This document shows positions 33,329 through 45,591 of a stretch of 64,000 nucleotides of DNA, in pieces; position 1 is the first letter of the stretch; each line of letters begins with the position of its first letter. The stretch spans positions 122,592 to 186,591 of the forward strand of contig JAKTTT010000044.1 of assembly GCA_030581615.1 (NCBI GenBank), in the 5' to 3' direction. The notes under the pieces are model-generated. The model was given only the letters and a program-made list of their open reading frames with translations, made no database searches and was not told where the DNA came from. Made by a program: the position numbers and the translations under genes. This DNA comes from Alloascoidea africana (Eukaryota; Ascomycota; Alloascoideomycetes; Alloascoideales; Alloascoideaceae).

Positions 33329-34699
33329 ATGGTCAAAACCTTCCACGTCTCTAAGGTAAGGCCGAATGCCGTCCATTCGAGCTGTTTGCTATTTAGTTCC
33401 AGGCTTTTCGGAGCCGGGGTGGTTAACAAGCCGTTTTCAGCCTTTCCTAGATTTCAACGGTCGCCTTTCCGAGGGCCCTACCTATAATCCCCAAGACAAT
33501 ACGCTCTCTTGGGTTGATATCATCGGCAAAAAGTTACACACTGTACAATTGCCATCTTCTTCGGAGTCTGGAGTCGCGGATCATTCAAACACGGCTGAGA
33601 CATGCTTGGGTCCTGAGTACACGGCGGAACAACTGGAGGCAATACTGGCTAGCCATCGTGTTATAGACACTCCAGATACAGTAGGCGCAATTGGGCTTAC
33701 TACGAATGATAATGTTCTGGTAGCAGGAGCTAAGCATGGCCTTTGTACCATCGACAAGTACACTGGCGAGTTTTCCTATCTGACAAAGGTTCACACAAAT
33801 GAAGAGGACAAGAGGTAAGCATTTGTTGTTTGCTCTTTGCTGCAAAACTAACGATGTTGATTTCTCAGACAGATGAGATTTAATGATGGCGCAATTGATT
33901 CTAAAGGACGTTTTTTCCTTGGCTCTATGAACGAGTGAGTACTTGATCAATTGAATGGGTTGATGCAATCACTAACTAGACGCTCTAGCTTCTACACGAC
34001 CCTCGGCTCCAATGGTAAATATAATCTGCATTTTGCCTCAGTGCTTTCGTCTAACAACATCAAATCGAACTTTGGGGGGTCACAATAACAGGAAAACTAT
34101 ATAGATTTGATCCTGATGGATCGGCCCACACAGTTCTTGAATCTTTAACCATTCCAAATGGAATAGGGTGGAGCTTTGACAATAAAACTATGTACCACAC
34201 AGACTCACTAACCCATACCATTTGGGCATATGACTTTGCTGACGAAACTGGAGAGCTGTCAAATAGAAGGCCACATATCAAGATTGATATCCCAGATCTT
34301 GAAAGCCGTAGGTTTACTAAATGTCTACGCTACAAACGAATGAGATTTTCTTTGCTAACGTTTGTGGGAATAGCGGAACCTGACGGATTTACAATGACTA
34401 CAGACGGTTGTATATGGACTGCTGTTTGGAGCGCCTCAAGAGTCCAAAGATATAGCCCTTTAGGAACACTTCTAGAGGAATACTACTTTCCTGTAAAGTG
34501 TCTATCCTGTCCAACTTTTGGTGGGCCTGGCATGGACGAAATGTTTGTGACCTCGGCTCATGAAGACCATATGGACCCGAACTTTGATAGCAAGCACGCG
34601 TCTGGTTCTGAAATTAAAGGCGGTCAGCTTTTTAGGGTCAAAATACCTGGGGTGACTGGCATCAAAAAGAATGTCTGGGGAGGGCAATTACAAGAATAA
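33329..34699 (+). CDS. SMP-30/gluconolactonase family protein
   Basis: Six exons (33329-33355, 33441-33814, 33869-33934, 33989-34014, 34092-34307, 34374-34699) give 344 residues. The family are six-bladed beta-propeller metal-dependent lactonases; the substrate here is unknown. Motifs seen after splicing: GRLSEGPTYNP (metal-binding Glu), RFNDGAIDSKGRFFLGSMN, GKLYRFDPDGS, IPNGIGWSFDNKTMYHTDS (metal-binding Asn and Asp) and PDGFTMTTDGCIWTAVW. The intron at 34308-34373 is in frame and could be mistaken for coding, but it has GT...AG ends, a CTAAC site, and interrupts the conserved PDG motif context. All five introns are 54-85 nt. It converges on RAV1 with 111 bp between stops. Confidence 0.9.
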
Positions 34700-34810
34700 A
34701 ATGGTCAGCTTTAAATGTAAAAGTAGATAGAATCTTATTATTTTTTTATTTCTATTTGTTCTCCCTTCTTGTTTGTTCCTTAACAAATAAAGAGAGTGTA
34801 CGAAATCAGA

Positions 34811-37800
34811 TTAAAAGCCAAAACTAAAGGCACTCATGTCAGGTTCTTCAAAGGCTGTTGAAGGTGGCTTCTTCTCCTCCAGCTTCTTTGCATCGCCATT
34901 ACCCAATGGGTTGGAGCTGAATATTGACTTTTTCCTCATTGCCGCAAACTTTTTTCTTAGCATTTGGACTTCGTCGTGCTCATCATTGGATTTATCGGCC
35001 GCCATTGACTGATTCCCATTGCTTCTTTGCTCAACTTTCTTGGGTGTCATCACTGGTATAAAGGTCCAGCTTTTGATGAGATCCAGTGCCAGAACATCGC
35101 ACCCCATTCGGTCGTAAATGGAAGCTACTTTAAGGACCCGATCATACTCCAGCTGTTGTGTAATCCTAGATTCTGGTGTAATCTCATGGAGCACCGAATC
35201 ACGAAGGCTGAGATACATCACAATCAAAACTGGGTCATCCTCTAAGAAGGATTTGTTACTATTCGCTCTGTCATTTCCATCCGCAGTATCTTCATCGACG
35301 CTTTCGGGGGGAACTAGGAGAGCTCTCAGGCTGACATCTGGTTTGCGCAACTTCCAATAAACCCACGCGGCAGTCCAGCGATCACCCTTTTTAATGGCTT
35401 CTTTCAAAACAATATCCTTTAGCAATTCTTTAAAGTTGGTTCCATGGTCTCCATCATACACGCGTGCTACTGCAATTGCTAGCGGCAGATCACCAACCTG
35501 TTTAATCAAAACATTTATTGCATCCTTGACTGACCCAGCAAGTAGGAAAAAACTGGCAGCATACTCAAATCTGTGTTTGCTCAGCAGTGCAAAAGCATTC
35601 TTTAAAGCTGCTGATCTCCACCTAGGCTCGTCAAAGTTGTTTGACAGGAACTTGATCATCTTTCCATGTTCAGGGTGCCACCTACACGTTTTCCAAAGAC
35701 CTAACAGTACCTGCTTCTTTTTCAACGCAAAATAAAACAGACTGCAGTCTACTGGGTCCCTTTTATCTCCATTGGTAAAGCTATTTTGAGCCACTTTCTC
35801 AAACTGTGCTATAAGAACTGGTTCGTCCAGCCAATACGCCAACCCAGTTTCTTTCATGACGGTCCACGTCATCCGATGATTCGTAGAACTTTCGATCTGA
35901 TCCAACAGAATCTCTTTTGTATGGCTGTGTAAGGCCCAGTTGACATCTCTCATGTTGACCCCATTCTGTTTCCCGCGATGTATCTGAAATAACTTGTAAC
36001 CAACGAGAAACCGTGCACCAAACGCATCAAGCGAACGCCGGTGTAATTCAACCTCATTTATAGCTTCGACAACGCTTGCCAAAGATATCTGCTGGTGCCT
36101 TGTCAAATGGGGAAGTGCCACACTTTTTATCTTCTGCTGAAGTAAGACATATGCATCTTCGTCAAAATCTTGATACACTTCATTCGGAACATCGCTATTA
36201 GTAAATAGGCCCGAGTACTTCCTCTGTACAGTTCCATTTGCTTTGGGGCCATTAAAATGATGGTTGAGTTTGTTGTGTCCATTCTCCGTATGTAGCCGGC
36301 TGGTTTCCTCTCTGAAGAACAGAGAAACAGGAAGTCCGAGATCGCTTCTAATGTCAGATGCTGTTTTTTGCGAGGATAAATCGACATTACGAAACGCTTG
36401 AAGTAGAGCCAGCAGAATTTTTTTCACTTCCTTCATTTTCCCTGCAAAAATGCATTGAATCAGTAGTTGGGGATGGTAAAAAGGCAAAAGGCCATTAAGT
36501 ACATCCGCTATTCCAAATATGCTTGTGGATTTAATCTCCCTAGATCCAATTTGGAGCTTTGTTAATCTATCATTCCAATCAATTTGTTTATCTTGGATGA
36601 AAAACTGGTTACCAGCGGCAACAACTAATGTTCCATCCTTCATCCAAATGGAATCGCCAATCTGATGGGTCGTGAATTGAGAAATGTCAACTCGTTTGAA
36701 AGCAGCCCACGATGGCGTTTCGTTTGTGTAATCAAACCGTAGCTGGGTGTAAAGAAGGACTTCATAGGGAAATCCAATGGCCAAAATACTTTGTTGAGAA
36801 GGTGAAGAGTACCAGTCTAGGTCTCTTATTATCATGTCTTTTTCAAAAGTTTCAGTAAATTCCAAGAGCAGTTGCTTTGTATCGTATATTGATATCGTGA
36901 TACTGTCCTGGCTAACGATTGCAACTTTCCTGTTTGACGATCCACTCAAATAGGATACATTCTGAAGGCCAGTAGCAATCTTTGAGGACTCTAGCCAGTT
37001 TACCCTTCGTTCTTCAGAATCAAAGCTTGCAGTCCAACATTGCAATAGCCCATTTCTTGAAATTGTTGTCAGCACATCACGCTGGAAAATGTCCAACTCA
37101 TTTGAGATTTTTGCACTCCATCCAACTGGATCCATGGCAACCACTTTATACAAGTCTTCTTCGATTGGAAGTTTTGATACATTTATATCGGTTATTTTTC
37201 CTTTCGCAGCCAATACTTCCCATGCCCTTATTTTATGTTCGTTGTAAATGGCCACTATATGCTGAGGCTGATATATTTTGGATGATTCGGGAAGGTGCAA
37301 AAAGCAATAAGGATCTTGTTTTTCGTTTGTCGCAACTCGCGAAATCTCTTTTGGCTCATCCTTATGTCGGCAATCCCACAGTTGAATTTCATCACTGCAG
37401 ATAGTTGCCATGAACTCTCCCTTCTCGAAAATGACTGCCTTGAAAACTGGATTTGCAGTGTGTACCAGCATTTTCTTCTGAAGAGTTACACCATTCTTTA
37501 TATGCTTGGGAGACCAAATAGCATTTTCTGTGTACCTGCTTGATGACAATAGCGCAGATCCGTTGGCGGTTCGAATGAGCCTCTGAACAGATTTTTTGTG
37601 CCCTGTGAAGACATGTTCCAAATGTATTCCGTCGCAAAAGATTTTGCTCACATTCTTCAAAGAGGCAATAAACTCATCCAATTTAATGGTGAAATGCTTC
37701 AGAATGCCTCGATAGTCATGTATTAACAAAGAGAGTCCAGAATGTTCAACCTCAACGCTACTGGGCAGGTGAAACATGAGGTACTTTGTTTTGGACGTGA

Positions 37801-39096
37801 ATATCTTTGGTGGCATTTTTGTTCTAAACAATTTTGTTACTTTTAATAACTTTGGAGGAATTGAACAAACATTATCCAGAGAATATGCTACCAGGTTGTT
37901 GCCAGAATCGAAAGCAAGAATGATCTCAGGGTTCCTGGTTGCAATTTTGACCAGGTGTTGGAGGTTTTCGTCATTGTTGGCATCTTCTTGGCATTTAAAG
38001 CAATGTTCAGTTGCCCTTGAAAGGATATAATTATCGATTACACAGGCAAATCTATGGTCGTTAGGAGCGAGTTTAGGCATGTCCTCGTACAAATCAATAG
38101 CAGCGCCTAGTTGCATGCTGAACCAGCCTTCTGTGTCAACGGTTACCCAAACTCTCAAGACACCATCTCTACAGATTGTATAAAGCGCATTCTGAGGAGA
38201 GGCCATGTTGTTGAAGTTGCGTCTCCATCTCGTGAAAGTAACAATATCAGGATGTAGCAGATAACTAAAATCAAAGGAAACATTGTCCTGGTCGAAGGAT
38301 AACCTCTTCCATACTTTAACCAGTTTATCGTGCCGTCCGAAAGAAACCATCAGCGAGCCATCTTGAGACATGGATACATACTGGACTGGATTGGCCAGCC
38401 TATAGAGGAATTGTTAGCGGAGGGGTTGGTAGGGCACTTGTTGATCTAGATGCTTACTTCTGATGCCATAGCTTTTTGGCAGAATACTGTCCGAAAGTAT
38501 CTTCAATCGCCCATAAAGTGAGCCCATCTGAGCCAACCATGATTTCATTCTGGTTGCTCCAGGAGAGGCTATTAATGCTAGAATTATTCGTATCATTGTC
38601 TATCCGTAGCATAAGCTTCCACTGTCCAAAGAGCATAAAAGTTAGAGACAGTCTCTGTTCGACACCTAATGAATACACTCCACCGATACCTACTACGGGC
38701 CTTTTTGCCAGTTCTCCTTCTGGAAGGTACACTATTGTCTGCATTTTCACGGCCACTGCAATCTGCAACTCTCAGCAGGTTAGAATTGGAGATCTCATAC
38801 TCTAGGACATGTTCTAAAACGCTATCACCCACTCTTCCAGTAGCTTCATCGATATCTACAGCCAGAGCATCTGAATCCAAGTATATCGTTTGAAGGAACT
38901 CGGCCTTTCCAGTAAGTATAATCAAATTGTTTCCAGAACAGTAGGCCTGCTCGACATGGAAAGGTTAGGAAACGACTGGCACGGACAAATAGAGACCAAG
39001 AAGATTGCTCACCAAGACATTATGAGTCTTCCATCGCGTCCAGCACACGGCCTGACTGTTGCAGTTGGGTTCTCCAGGAAGGAAGTTGATGGTCAT
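34811..39096 (-). CDS. RAV1: RAVE complex subunit Rav1
   Basis: Five exons on the minus strand, 39096-39013, 38946-38833, 38762-38697, 38621-38458 and 38399-34811, give 1338 residues (yeast: 1357). Rav1 with Rav2 and Skp1 reassembles the V1 and V0 sectors of the vacuolar ATPase. The spliced N-terminus MTINFLPGEPN and AYCSGNNLIILTGKAEFLQT match yeast Rav1 closely. WD40-like repeats fill roughly the first 700 residues (for example SLSWSNQNEIMVGSDG, MSQDGSLMVSFGRHDKLVKV, ATICSDEIQLWDC). The conserved C-terminal Rav1 domain is seen from about residue 850 (MTWTVMKETGLAYWLDE, LFYFALKKKQVLLGLWK, FEYAASFFLLAG). Introns are 58-75 nt with CTAAC sites; the second donor, GTGGGT, is unusual. Confidence 0.95.
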
Positions 39097-39618
39097 CAAG
39101 GACTAAGTCAGAGGAGACTGTGGTGCTGCGGTATGGTACTGTGCCTTTGTCGCCAACGATGACTAGAGAGAGTATCACGTGTGAGGCAAGTATTTCAAGA
39201 GAGCCCCAGGGCCTCGAACTAGGCGATAAGAGAGTCCAATTGGACCTGGAGCAACGGTGTAGACGAGAGCCCAGGCTGCTGCTCTTCTACTGGCTCTCTG
39301 CTACGTTATCGGTGCAGGCTTTGTTAGCAATACGAGTGGTGTGGGCTGAACAAGGAGATGTGCTTAGTAGTCCCCGAAGCTTCGTTCCTGATTGGAAAGG
39401 CGCCCAGTGGGATCTCTGGGACCTTGAATTTACAGTTCTAACCGCCCTTGGCGATCACAGACACTGAGCTGCAACCAAAGGCCGATGGTTACGGAGTGAA
39501 AGCGCTCTTCCGCCATTATGGGCAGACGCACCAAGGAGCAGTTGTATGGGTGTTGTGAAGTGGACTGTGAAAGTTCGCTTTTCTCCAGACTGGCTGGCTG
39601 TCTCAGGTTCTGTATCTC
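39097..39618. promoter_or_regulatory. Divergent upstream region of RAV1 and PET191
   Basis: 522 bp, relatively G/C-rich. ORFs crossing it on the plus strand have no features. The 192-bp ORF starting at 39518 is an artefact that reads through the first exon and intron of PET191 in another frame. Confidence 0.4.
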
Positions 39619-40138
39619 ATGGGTTCAAGGTGCGTGTCTCTTTCCAGCGCTGTCGTGTGGTCTATCGTTACTGGTTGCTAACGTGCTATCAACAGTTGTC
39701 GTGATTTGAGAAACGCTGTGGCAGTATGCCTACAGAGATCACCATGTGTGATGATAGAGCGTCATACGCCGAAAGAGTGTCTACAGAATAAAGAGCTGGT
39801 CAAGGATTTGCCAGAGTCCTGTATAATGCAAATGAAAAGTTTTCTTGAGTGCAAGTATGTGTAATTTCTTTTATCTTTCCTGAGGTGAATGCGTCTTGGT
39901 TTCTAACGGTTTTGTCCATTTATATAGACGTGGATTGGTTGACATGAGGTAAGAGTATCTCCATATCTTTGTGCGCCTCAGTCACTGACAATATGGCACT
40001 AGTAAACGGTTTCGTGGAAATGCTCCACTGTCAACTGGACGATACGATGAACAGCTGGAAAAGCTTTCAACAGGAAACTTTGATGCCCATGCTGAACTCG
40101 CCAGGCTAGAAGGCTTATCAAGCTCTAGCAAGGAATGA
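39619..40138 (+). CDS. PET191: Cytochrome c oxidase assembly factor Pet191
   Basis: Four exons (39619-39629, 39696-39854, 39928-39948, 40003-40138) give 108 residues, the same length I recall for yeast Pet191 (human COA5). It is a twin-CX9C protein of the mitochondrial intermembrane space needed for complex IV assembly. Spliced motifs: MGSSCRDLRNAVAVCLQRSP with Cys5-x9-Cys15, CVMIERHTPKEC, and CIMQMKSFLECKRG, then VDMSKRFRGNAPLSTGRYDE. The 11-nt first exon ends after two bases of the Ser4 codon. Introns are 54-73 nt; the first two have CTAAC sites and the third has CTGAC. It converges on the decarboxylase gene with 89 bp between stops. Confidence 0.94.
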
Positions 40139-40227
40139 GAAAGTATTTTATTTGTCAAATGAGGCAGCACCTGTAAATAAAAGAAAGATGCGCTGCTTGG
40201 TGTATATACAAATGGCTTTTACTTTTA

Positions 40228-41965
40228 TTATTCTATAATCCTCTTTCCCGCTCTTTCAATAAATTCAATTAGCTCATCCACGGTACCGCTCGTAACACTA
40301 AAAGTATTGTTAGTAAGTGCCTCGGCAAGACAAAAGCAACAACCTTGTCCCTCATGAAATTATGCTTACATTGGCGAATTGAACACAACTCGAAAGAACT
40401 CTCCTCTTCCATTCTCTCCGGCTTCAGGTGCATAGTCAACGAGAAATCTTCCACTAGCATGCAAGTCATGGGCAATGCTTCGGGTTATTCTTGTGTTTTC
40501 CTTTGCATCTGGAGATAGTGCTCCTGTGGGGGAATAGTAGAAACAAACTTGAAGACAGGGAGGCGGATTGGACGAAATCAATGTAAACTCTTTTCTAGTT
40601 TCAACTCGCGAGCAAAAGTATTCTGCAATTCTAAAGGCATGGTCTATCCTTTTTTCATATCCGCTTCGGCCGTACCATATGAAGCCAAGATACAACTTCA
40701 AGGCATCTGATCTTCTTCCGCAAAGCATCGTTCCATCTGCCAAATCGTAGTTTTCTTCCTCTGCTGTTGCGTTATGGAACAGGTATGGCGCATTCAAAGA
40801 GTTGGCCTTTTGAAGAATGCGTTCATCTGGAAGGAGTAGAAACGAGCACTATGAGGATGAGCAAAAGACGTTAGACTGAGAAGAAAGTAAAGCACTTCAT
40901 ACAAACCATTCAACATACAGTGCATGGCACTCCAAGCATCTTATGAGGGTTAACAGTTAAACTGTTTGCCAATTCAGCTCCCTTTAGCTTGTGCTTCTGC
41001 TTATTCGAAAAGACAATGTTTCCACCCCAAGATCCATCAATATGGAACCAAATACTGTATTTCTTTGCTATAGCAGCAATTTTGTCAAACGGGTCATATG
41101 ATCCGTAAACCGTCGTACCAGCAGTAGCGTTGACATATAACGGGGTAAATCCTTGATTCTTTGCTTTCAAAATTGCCTCCTCCAGATCCTCGGGGATCAT
41201 TGCGCCATCACTGGTTACTTTGACCTTGAACAGCGCACGACTGCCCATCCCGCAAAATATAGCCGCTTTTTCAACGCTATAGTGGGAGTGTTCGCTGGCA
41301 AAAAGAGCAAATTTGTAGTCTTTGTTGCCATCTAGCTTTGTGTCTGGAAACAACATGCTTCGTGCGATGGTGACGCTGGTAGCATTAGAAGCAGACCCTC
41401 CGGGAAAAGTAAGGCCGCCAGCACGAGGTCCATTGAACCCAAAGAGGCCAGCGTACTTGCGGCTTACTTCTTTCTCGATGATTGTTAACGCCGGAGAAAC
41501 AGTGTAAACATGGGAATTTGTATTCAAAACCGAAAGAAGCAAGTCAGCGCCAACACCAGCTGGATTATTCGATGCATACAATTTATCGAGGAACCCTGGG
41601 TGCCACGTCACAACGGAGTTTTCTAATACCTGATCCATAACTCTGAGAAAACCCTCTTTTCCTTCCCCTTCTTCGGGCAGTCTCACCTTGAGGATTTTTG
41701 ATAGGTCCTGGGGCGCAATTTTGGGACCTATGGAACTTCCTGGTGTATCTGTGTCAGCAACATAGTCTACTATTCTGCGACTGGAATCGCTGAGCAGAGA
41801 CTTGAGTTCTTGTACTCTGTTGGCCTCGAGATCTGATTTGATATAGGGGTCGGAGTTTGTCATCGTAGGGTTCAGGTACTTTTGATCTGGGGGCGACGCT
41901 TTGTAACGGTGGGTCTTGAATATTGAAGCTGGGGACGAAAATATTTGCCGCAGGTGGCTTGACAT
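40228..41965 (-). CDS. PLP-dependent group II decarboxylase
   Basis: Three exons on the minus strand, 41965-40919, 40848-40370 and 40297-40228, give 531 residues. Group II decarboxylases act on glutamate, cysteine sulfinate, aspartate or aromatic amino acids. The sequence looks closest to the glutamate/cysteine-sulfinate branch. Seen: LTFPGGSASNATSV, SEHSHYSVEKAA (His stacking on PLP), NATAGTTVYGSYDPFDKI, WFHIDGSWGG and SLTVNPHKMLGVP with Lys342 as the Schiff-base lysine; the second exon has MLCGRRSDALKLYLG. The first ATG of the frame starts a basic N-terminus (MSSHLRQIFSSPASIFK) that might target mitochondria; a second ATG at 41863 gives 497 residues and is also plausible. Introns have CTAAC sites. 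The exact substrate is not assigned. Confidence 0.88.
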
Positions 41966-43039
41966 CTGCCATTTGGCCAATAGGCTGTGAGCTTGTGGAG
42001 AGTTGGCAGTCGAGTGTGGCGCACGCAAGGAACAGGTGACACAAGACTATAATAATAGTAAAACACCTAGCCACATAATAGAGAGACCAGTTGTTCCTGG
42101 AGCTGTGGAGCACTACTCTTTTGATCTCGGCGGACAGAAAGGGACAGGGACTGAAGCAGATCTCATGACGAGAAATTTCAAAGTCCCAGAAACCGGCAAG
42201 AGCCAAAATTCGAGGCTTATTGTAGAGATACTTGGACACCAAATCACATATGCGTCCCGCGTTGATTTAGTCTTAAAAGCAAAAGACTGATCTCCCAGAA
42301 AACAGATCAAACTTTCTGCAAAATGGATCGTCGTCAGATTCAGCACGTTCTGTTACAGCTGCCGGAGCCATTTTTGGTAAGCCAGCTTTGTTTCTGTTAT
42401 CGTGTGGCTAAAAGGTTCCAACCTCGTGTTTGAGCGACCATTTCCATCACAACAAAGCTCTGGCTTCGAACACACTCGATCGTGTCGGGCAGGCGCTCCG
42501 GTTTCGGGACGTCAGCAATGCTTATCTCTCCATCCTTTGGTGCGTAATGAGGCAATCGGAAGAACTATCGTGGTGATTAAGGGCAAGAGTTTGACATGAA
42601 CACACGTGTGGGCATCCACGTGTGGGCGATTCCAAGAGCCCAACCTTCGTCTGGGCCAAATAGTCGGGGCAAAACGTATATCATCTCTGCTAAACCTAGA
42701 CTCGATCGGGAATACCATGGGCACAGCCAATCGCACCCGAGGAAGCCAGGCACGTTGGGGGTTTTCCTCTCTGCCCCACGGTCAAATAGGCAGCTGGCGT
42801 GGTCAACTGGAGCGCGCTTATCTTCGTTTCCTTCTCCACAAAATGCTATGTTGAGAAGCACGGGTACATAACGTGTATGACCTAACTGTCGGTGTTGGAT
42901 AGAAATGTTATTTGAAGTCGGCGTCCTAGACCTTTATTTAAGTATAGACCGATTCCCTCAATCTCTTTCCTACTTGATTCTTGGGTAATCTAGTAGTTGT
43001 TATACCTGGATCATCTCAAGCCCCAGTCAAGCGCCCGGC
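41966..43039. promoter_or_regulatory. Divergent upstream region of the decarboxylase and BTA1
   Basis: 1.07 kb. Several overlapping short ORFs on both strands are not convincing. A plus-strand segment 42323-42376 opens with ATG, codes for 18 residues (MDRRQIQHVLLQLPEPFL) and is followed exactly by a GTAAGC donor-like site, but I could not find a second exon in frame. Confidence 0.4.
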
Positions 43040-45341
43040 ATGATAGCTCTTGGAATCGCTATCTGTTTCTTTGCAGTTGCTATTGCACTCACCAATAGCA
43101 ACTTCAAATCCATAGCCCTGTTTGCCTACAATTGTTTCTTGAAGCCGTTCACTGGAACTGACGGAGGAGATCAGCAATCGGCCCTTGAATCCTTCTACCG
43201 CGGCCAAGCCAAGATTTATGACACAACAAGAACAAAGTTGCTGAAAGGCAGAAACGCCGCGTAAGCTTTTCCAGCTATGTTTTGTTCCTTGCTTTTTGTT
43301 TCTAACACAAGTTGTGTGTAGATTGGCACTAAGCGCGTCCCATTTACCTAGAAAGAACAATCTCGTCTGGGTTGATATTGGGGGAGGAACTGGATGGAAT
43401 ATTGAGCAAATGGACAAGTTTATTCCAATCTCCGCTTTTAAAGCTATTTACCTTGTAGATCTTTCTCCCTCGCTCTGTGAGGTTGCCAGAGAACGCTTTG
43501 CACGAAAAGGCTGGAAAAACGTTCATATTCTTTGCATCAACGCCAATGATTTTGCCTTCCCTCCAGAATCTTCCGACACCAAAGCCCAATTAATCACAAT
43601 GTCCTACTCGCTGTCCATGATTCCCACATACTACTCTGTCATTGATAAGCTGGCACCACTTTTGGCTCTCGATGGAATTTATACGGTAATCGATTTCTAC
43701 GTTCAATCGACTTCTACCCTTGGAGGAAAATCAACCACTTTGGGAGGCGAGATGTTCCGACATGTAAACTGGTTCTCAAGGACTTTTTGGAGACTTTGGT
43801 TTGAGTTTGATCGTGTCTATCTTGATTCAAGCAGGAGAGATTACTTAGAATACAAGTTTGGTACCGTTAAAAGTGTCAACTTGAGAAACAAAGTTTTGGG
43901 TGGAATTCCTTATTACATTTGGATCGGATGCGATAAAAGATCAAGCGACGAGGTTATACACCGATTAAACTCTCTAGCTACAGAATCCCCTTACCTTGCA
44001 CCTTCAGATGATACGGAAACTTTGCTGAACTCGGAACTGGTGAGTGTTCGCTCAAAAGGTTTTGATGCTGCCATTATCAATCTTCAGCGTAATCTTCCCT
44101 ACCCTTCTTTGTTTTACCAAAAGGAGGTATGGAGAGTGTTTTATGACGACACAAACCCTCAGTACCATCAGTTTGGCGAGCAATACATTTATGCGTTTAC
44201 TTGGGAAGATCCCCGCGAAGATATCAGAATCCTGGATTTGAAGCCCTCTGACACCGTTTTGGCTATTACTTCTGGTGGAGATAACATTCTTGCTTATTCT
44301 GCAATGAAAAATCCTCCCATGCGCATACACGGCGTTGATCTGAATCCTCACCAAGGCCACCTTGTCGAGTTGAAGTTGGCTGCCCTAAGAGCTCTCCCTT
44401 ATAAAGACTTTTGGAAAATGTTTGGCGAAGGAAGACACTCCAAATTCAAGGAAATTTTAATTGAGAAATTGGCACCTCATTTGTCATCTCAAGCGCTTCA
44501 ATACTGGATCACAGTTGGGAGACATACCTTTGATGTTAATGGAAATGGCCTATATGATACCGGATCCACAAGGTGGGCAATCAGGATGGCAAAATGGGTC
44601 TTCACAATTGCTGGGGTTCAATCTGATATTCAAAAGCTTTGTGCTGCAAAGACAATAAAGGAACAAAGCGTCATTTGGAATAAAAAAATAAGACCAGTTT
44701 TATTCAACGGGTTTGTATCCAGAGTTTTGGTTGGAAACCCAATCTTCCTATGGAAAGCCCTTGGAGTCCCAATCAACCAAGCTGCGATGATGTCGGGAGG
44801 CATAATCCAGTACGTTGTTGATACTTTGGATCCGATCATTAACCGAAGCTTGATCTCGGACGATAACTATTTTTACTACTTGTGTCTGCAAGGAAGATAC
44901 AGCCAGTCAAACTGTCCAGACTACCTTACTAAGGTGGGCTACTCTGCCCTTTCCAAACGTAAAGGTCCGTTGGACGGAATCCGTTTACACACTGATACAA
45001 TCAATGATGTTCTTGGAAGATTGCAATCTAAATCTCTGACCTGTGCTGTGTTGATGGATCATATGGATTGGTTTAACCCCAATGGCCCCGAAATCAAACA
45101 GCAAGTGAAAACATTGTATGAAAGTTTGGCGCCTGGTGGCAGGGTCTTGATACGAAGCGCAGCTACTACTCCATGGTACATGGCGGTTTTTGAAGAAGAG
45201 GGTTTTATCACCAAGCCTGCGTCTGTTAGAAAGACTGGTGAGAGCATAGATAGGGTGAATATGTATGCTTCAACTTGGCTGGCTATCAAGAACAATGACG
45301 AGAGGAGGGTTAGCAGTTTGAATTTAAATAAGGAAGTTTAA
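43040..45341 (+). CDS. BTA1: Betaine lipid synthase (DGTS synthase)
   Basis: Two exons, 43040-43260 and 43322-45341, give 746 residues. The enzyme makes diacylglyceryl-trimethylhomoserine from diacylglycerol and S-adenosylmethionine, a phosphorus-free substitute for phosphatidylcholine. It is a fusion of two activities: an N-terminal methyltransferase (BtaB-like; WVDIGGGTGWNIEQ near residues 89-102, SAM motif I) and a C-terminal 3-amino-3-carboxypropyl transferase (BtaA-like; YIYAFTWEDPREDI, LAITSGGDNILAY, GVDLNPHQGHLVELK, MDHMDWF). The N-terminus has a membrane anchor (IALGIAICFFAVAIALT). The 61-nt intron has GTAAGC, CTAAC and TAG. In fungi the gene is typically induced by phosphate starvation, but I did not identify a Pho4-type CACGTG site with certainty. 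It converges on GSF2. Confidence 0.94.
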
Positions 45342-45591
45342 GACAAGATAGACTACTTGAAGGGGAAAAGAAAAGTTCATGAGTGACTGTTTTGTGTTTT
45401 TTTTTACGCTTGTACTTCGACAATGATTAAATAACATTTAGACTGATAGGAAAATCTAGACATGGTTAACTTGAAAATGAGATGAACGTGCACAATTTCT
45501 CTCAGATTGGGTCATTAAAGCTTGTTGTAATAAGTCCCACCCCTCTGATTAACCTATATAAAGGTATTTCACACGAGAAATAGTATGACAA

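Noticed and set aside
33366-33818. Plus-strand ORF as an alternative N-terminus of the SMP-30 protein
   Set aside because: It reads through an intron; the spliced start MVKTFHVSK joins exactly before FLDFNGRLSEG with proper splice signals.
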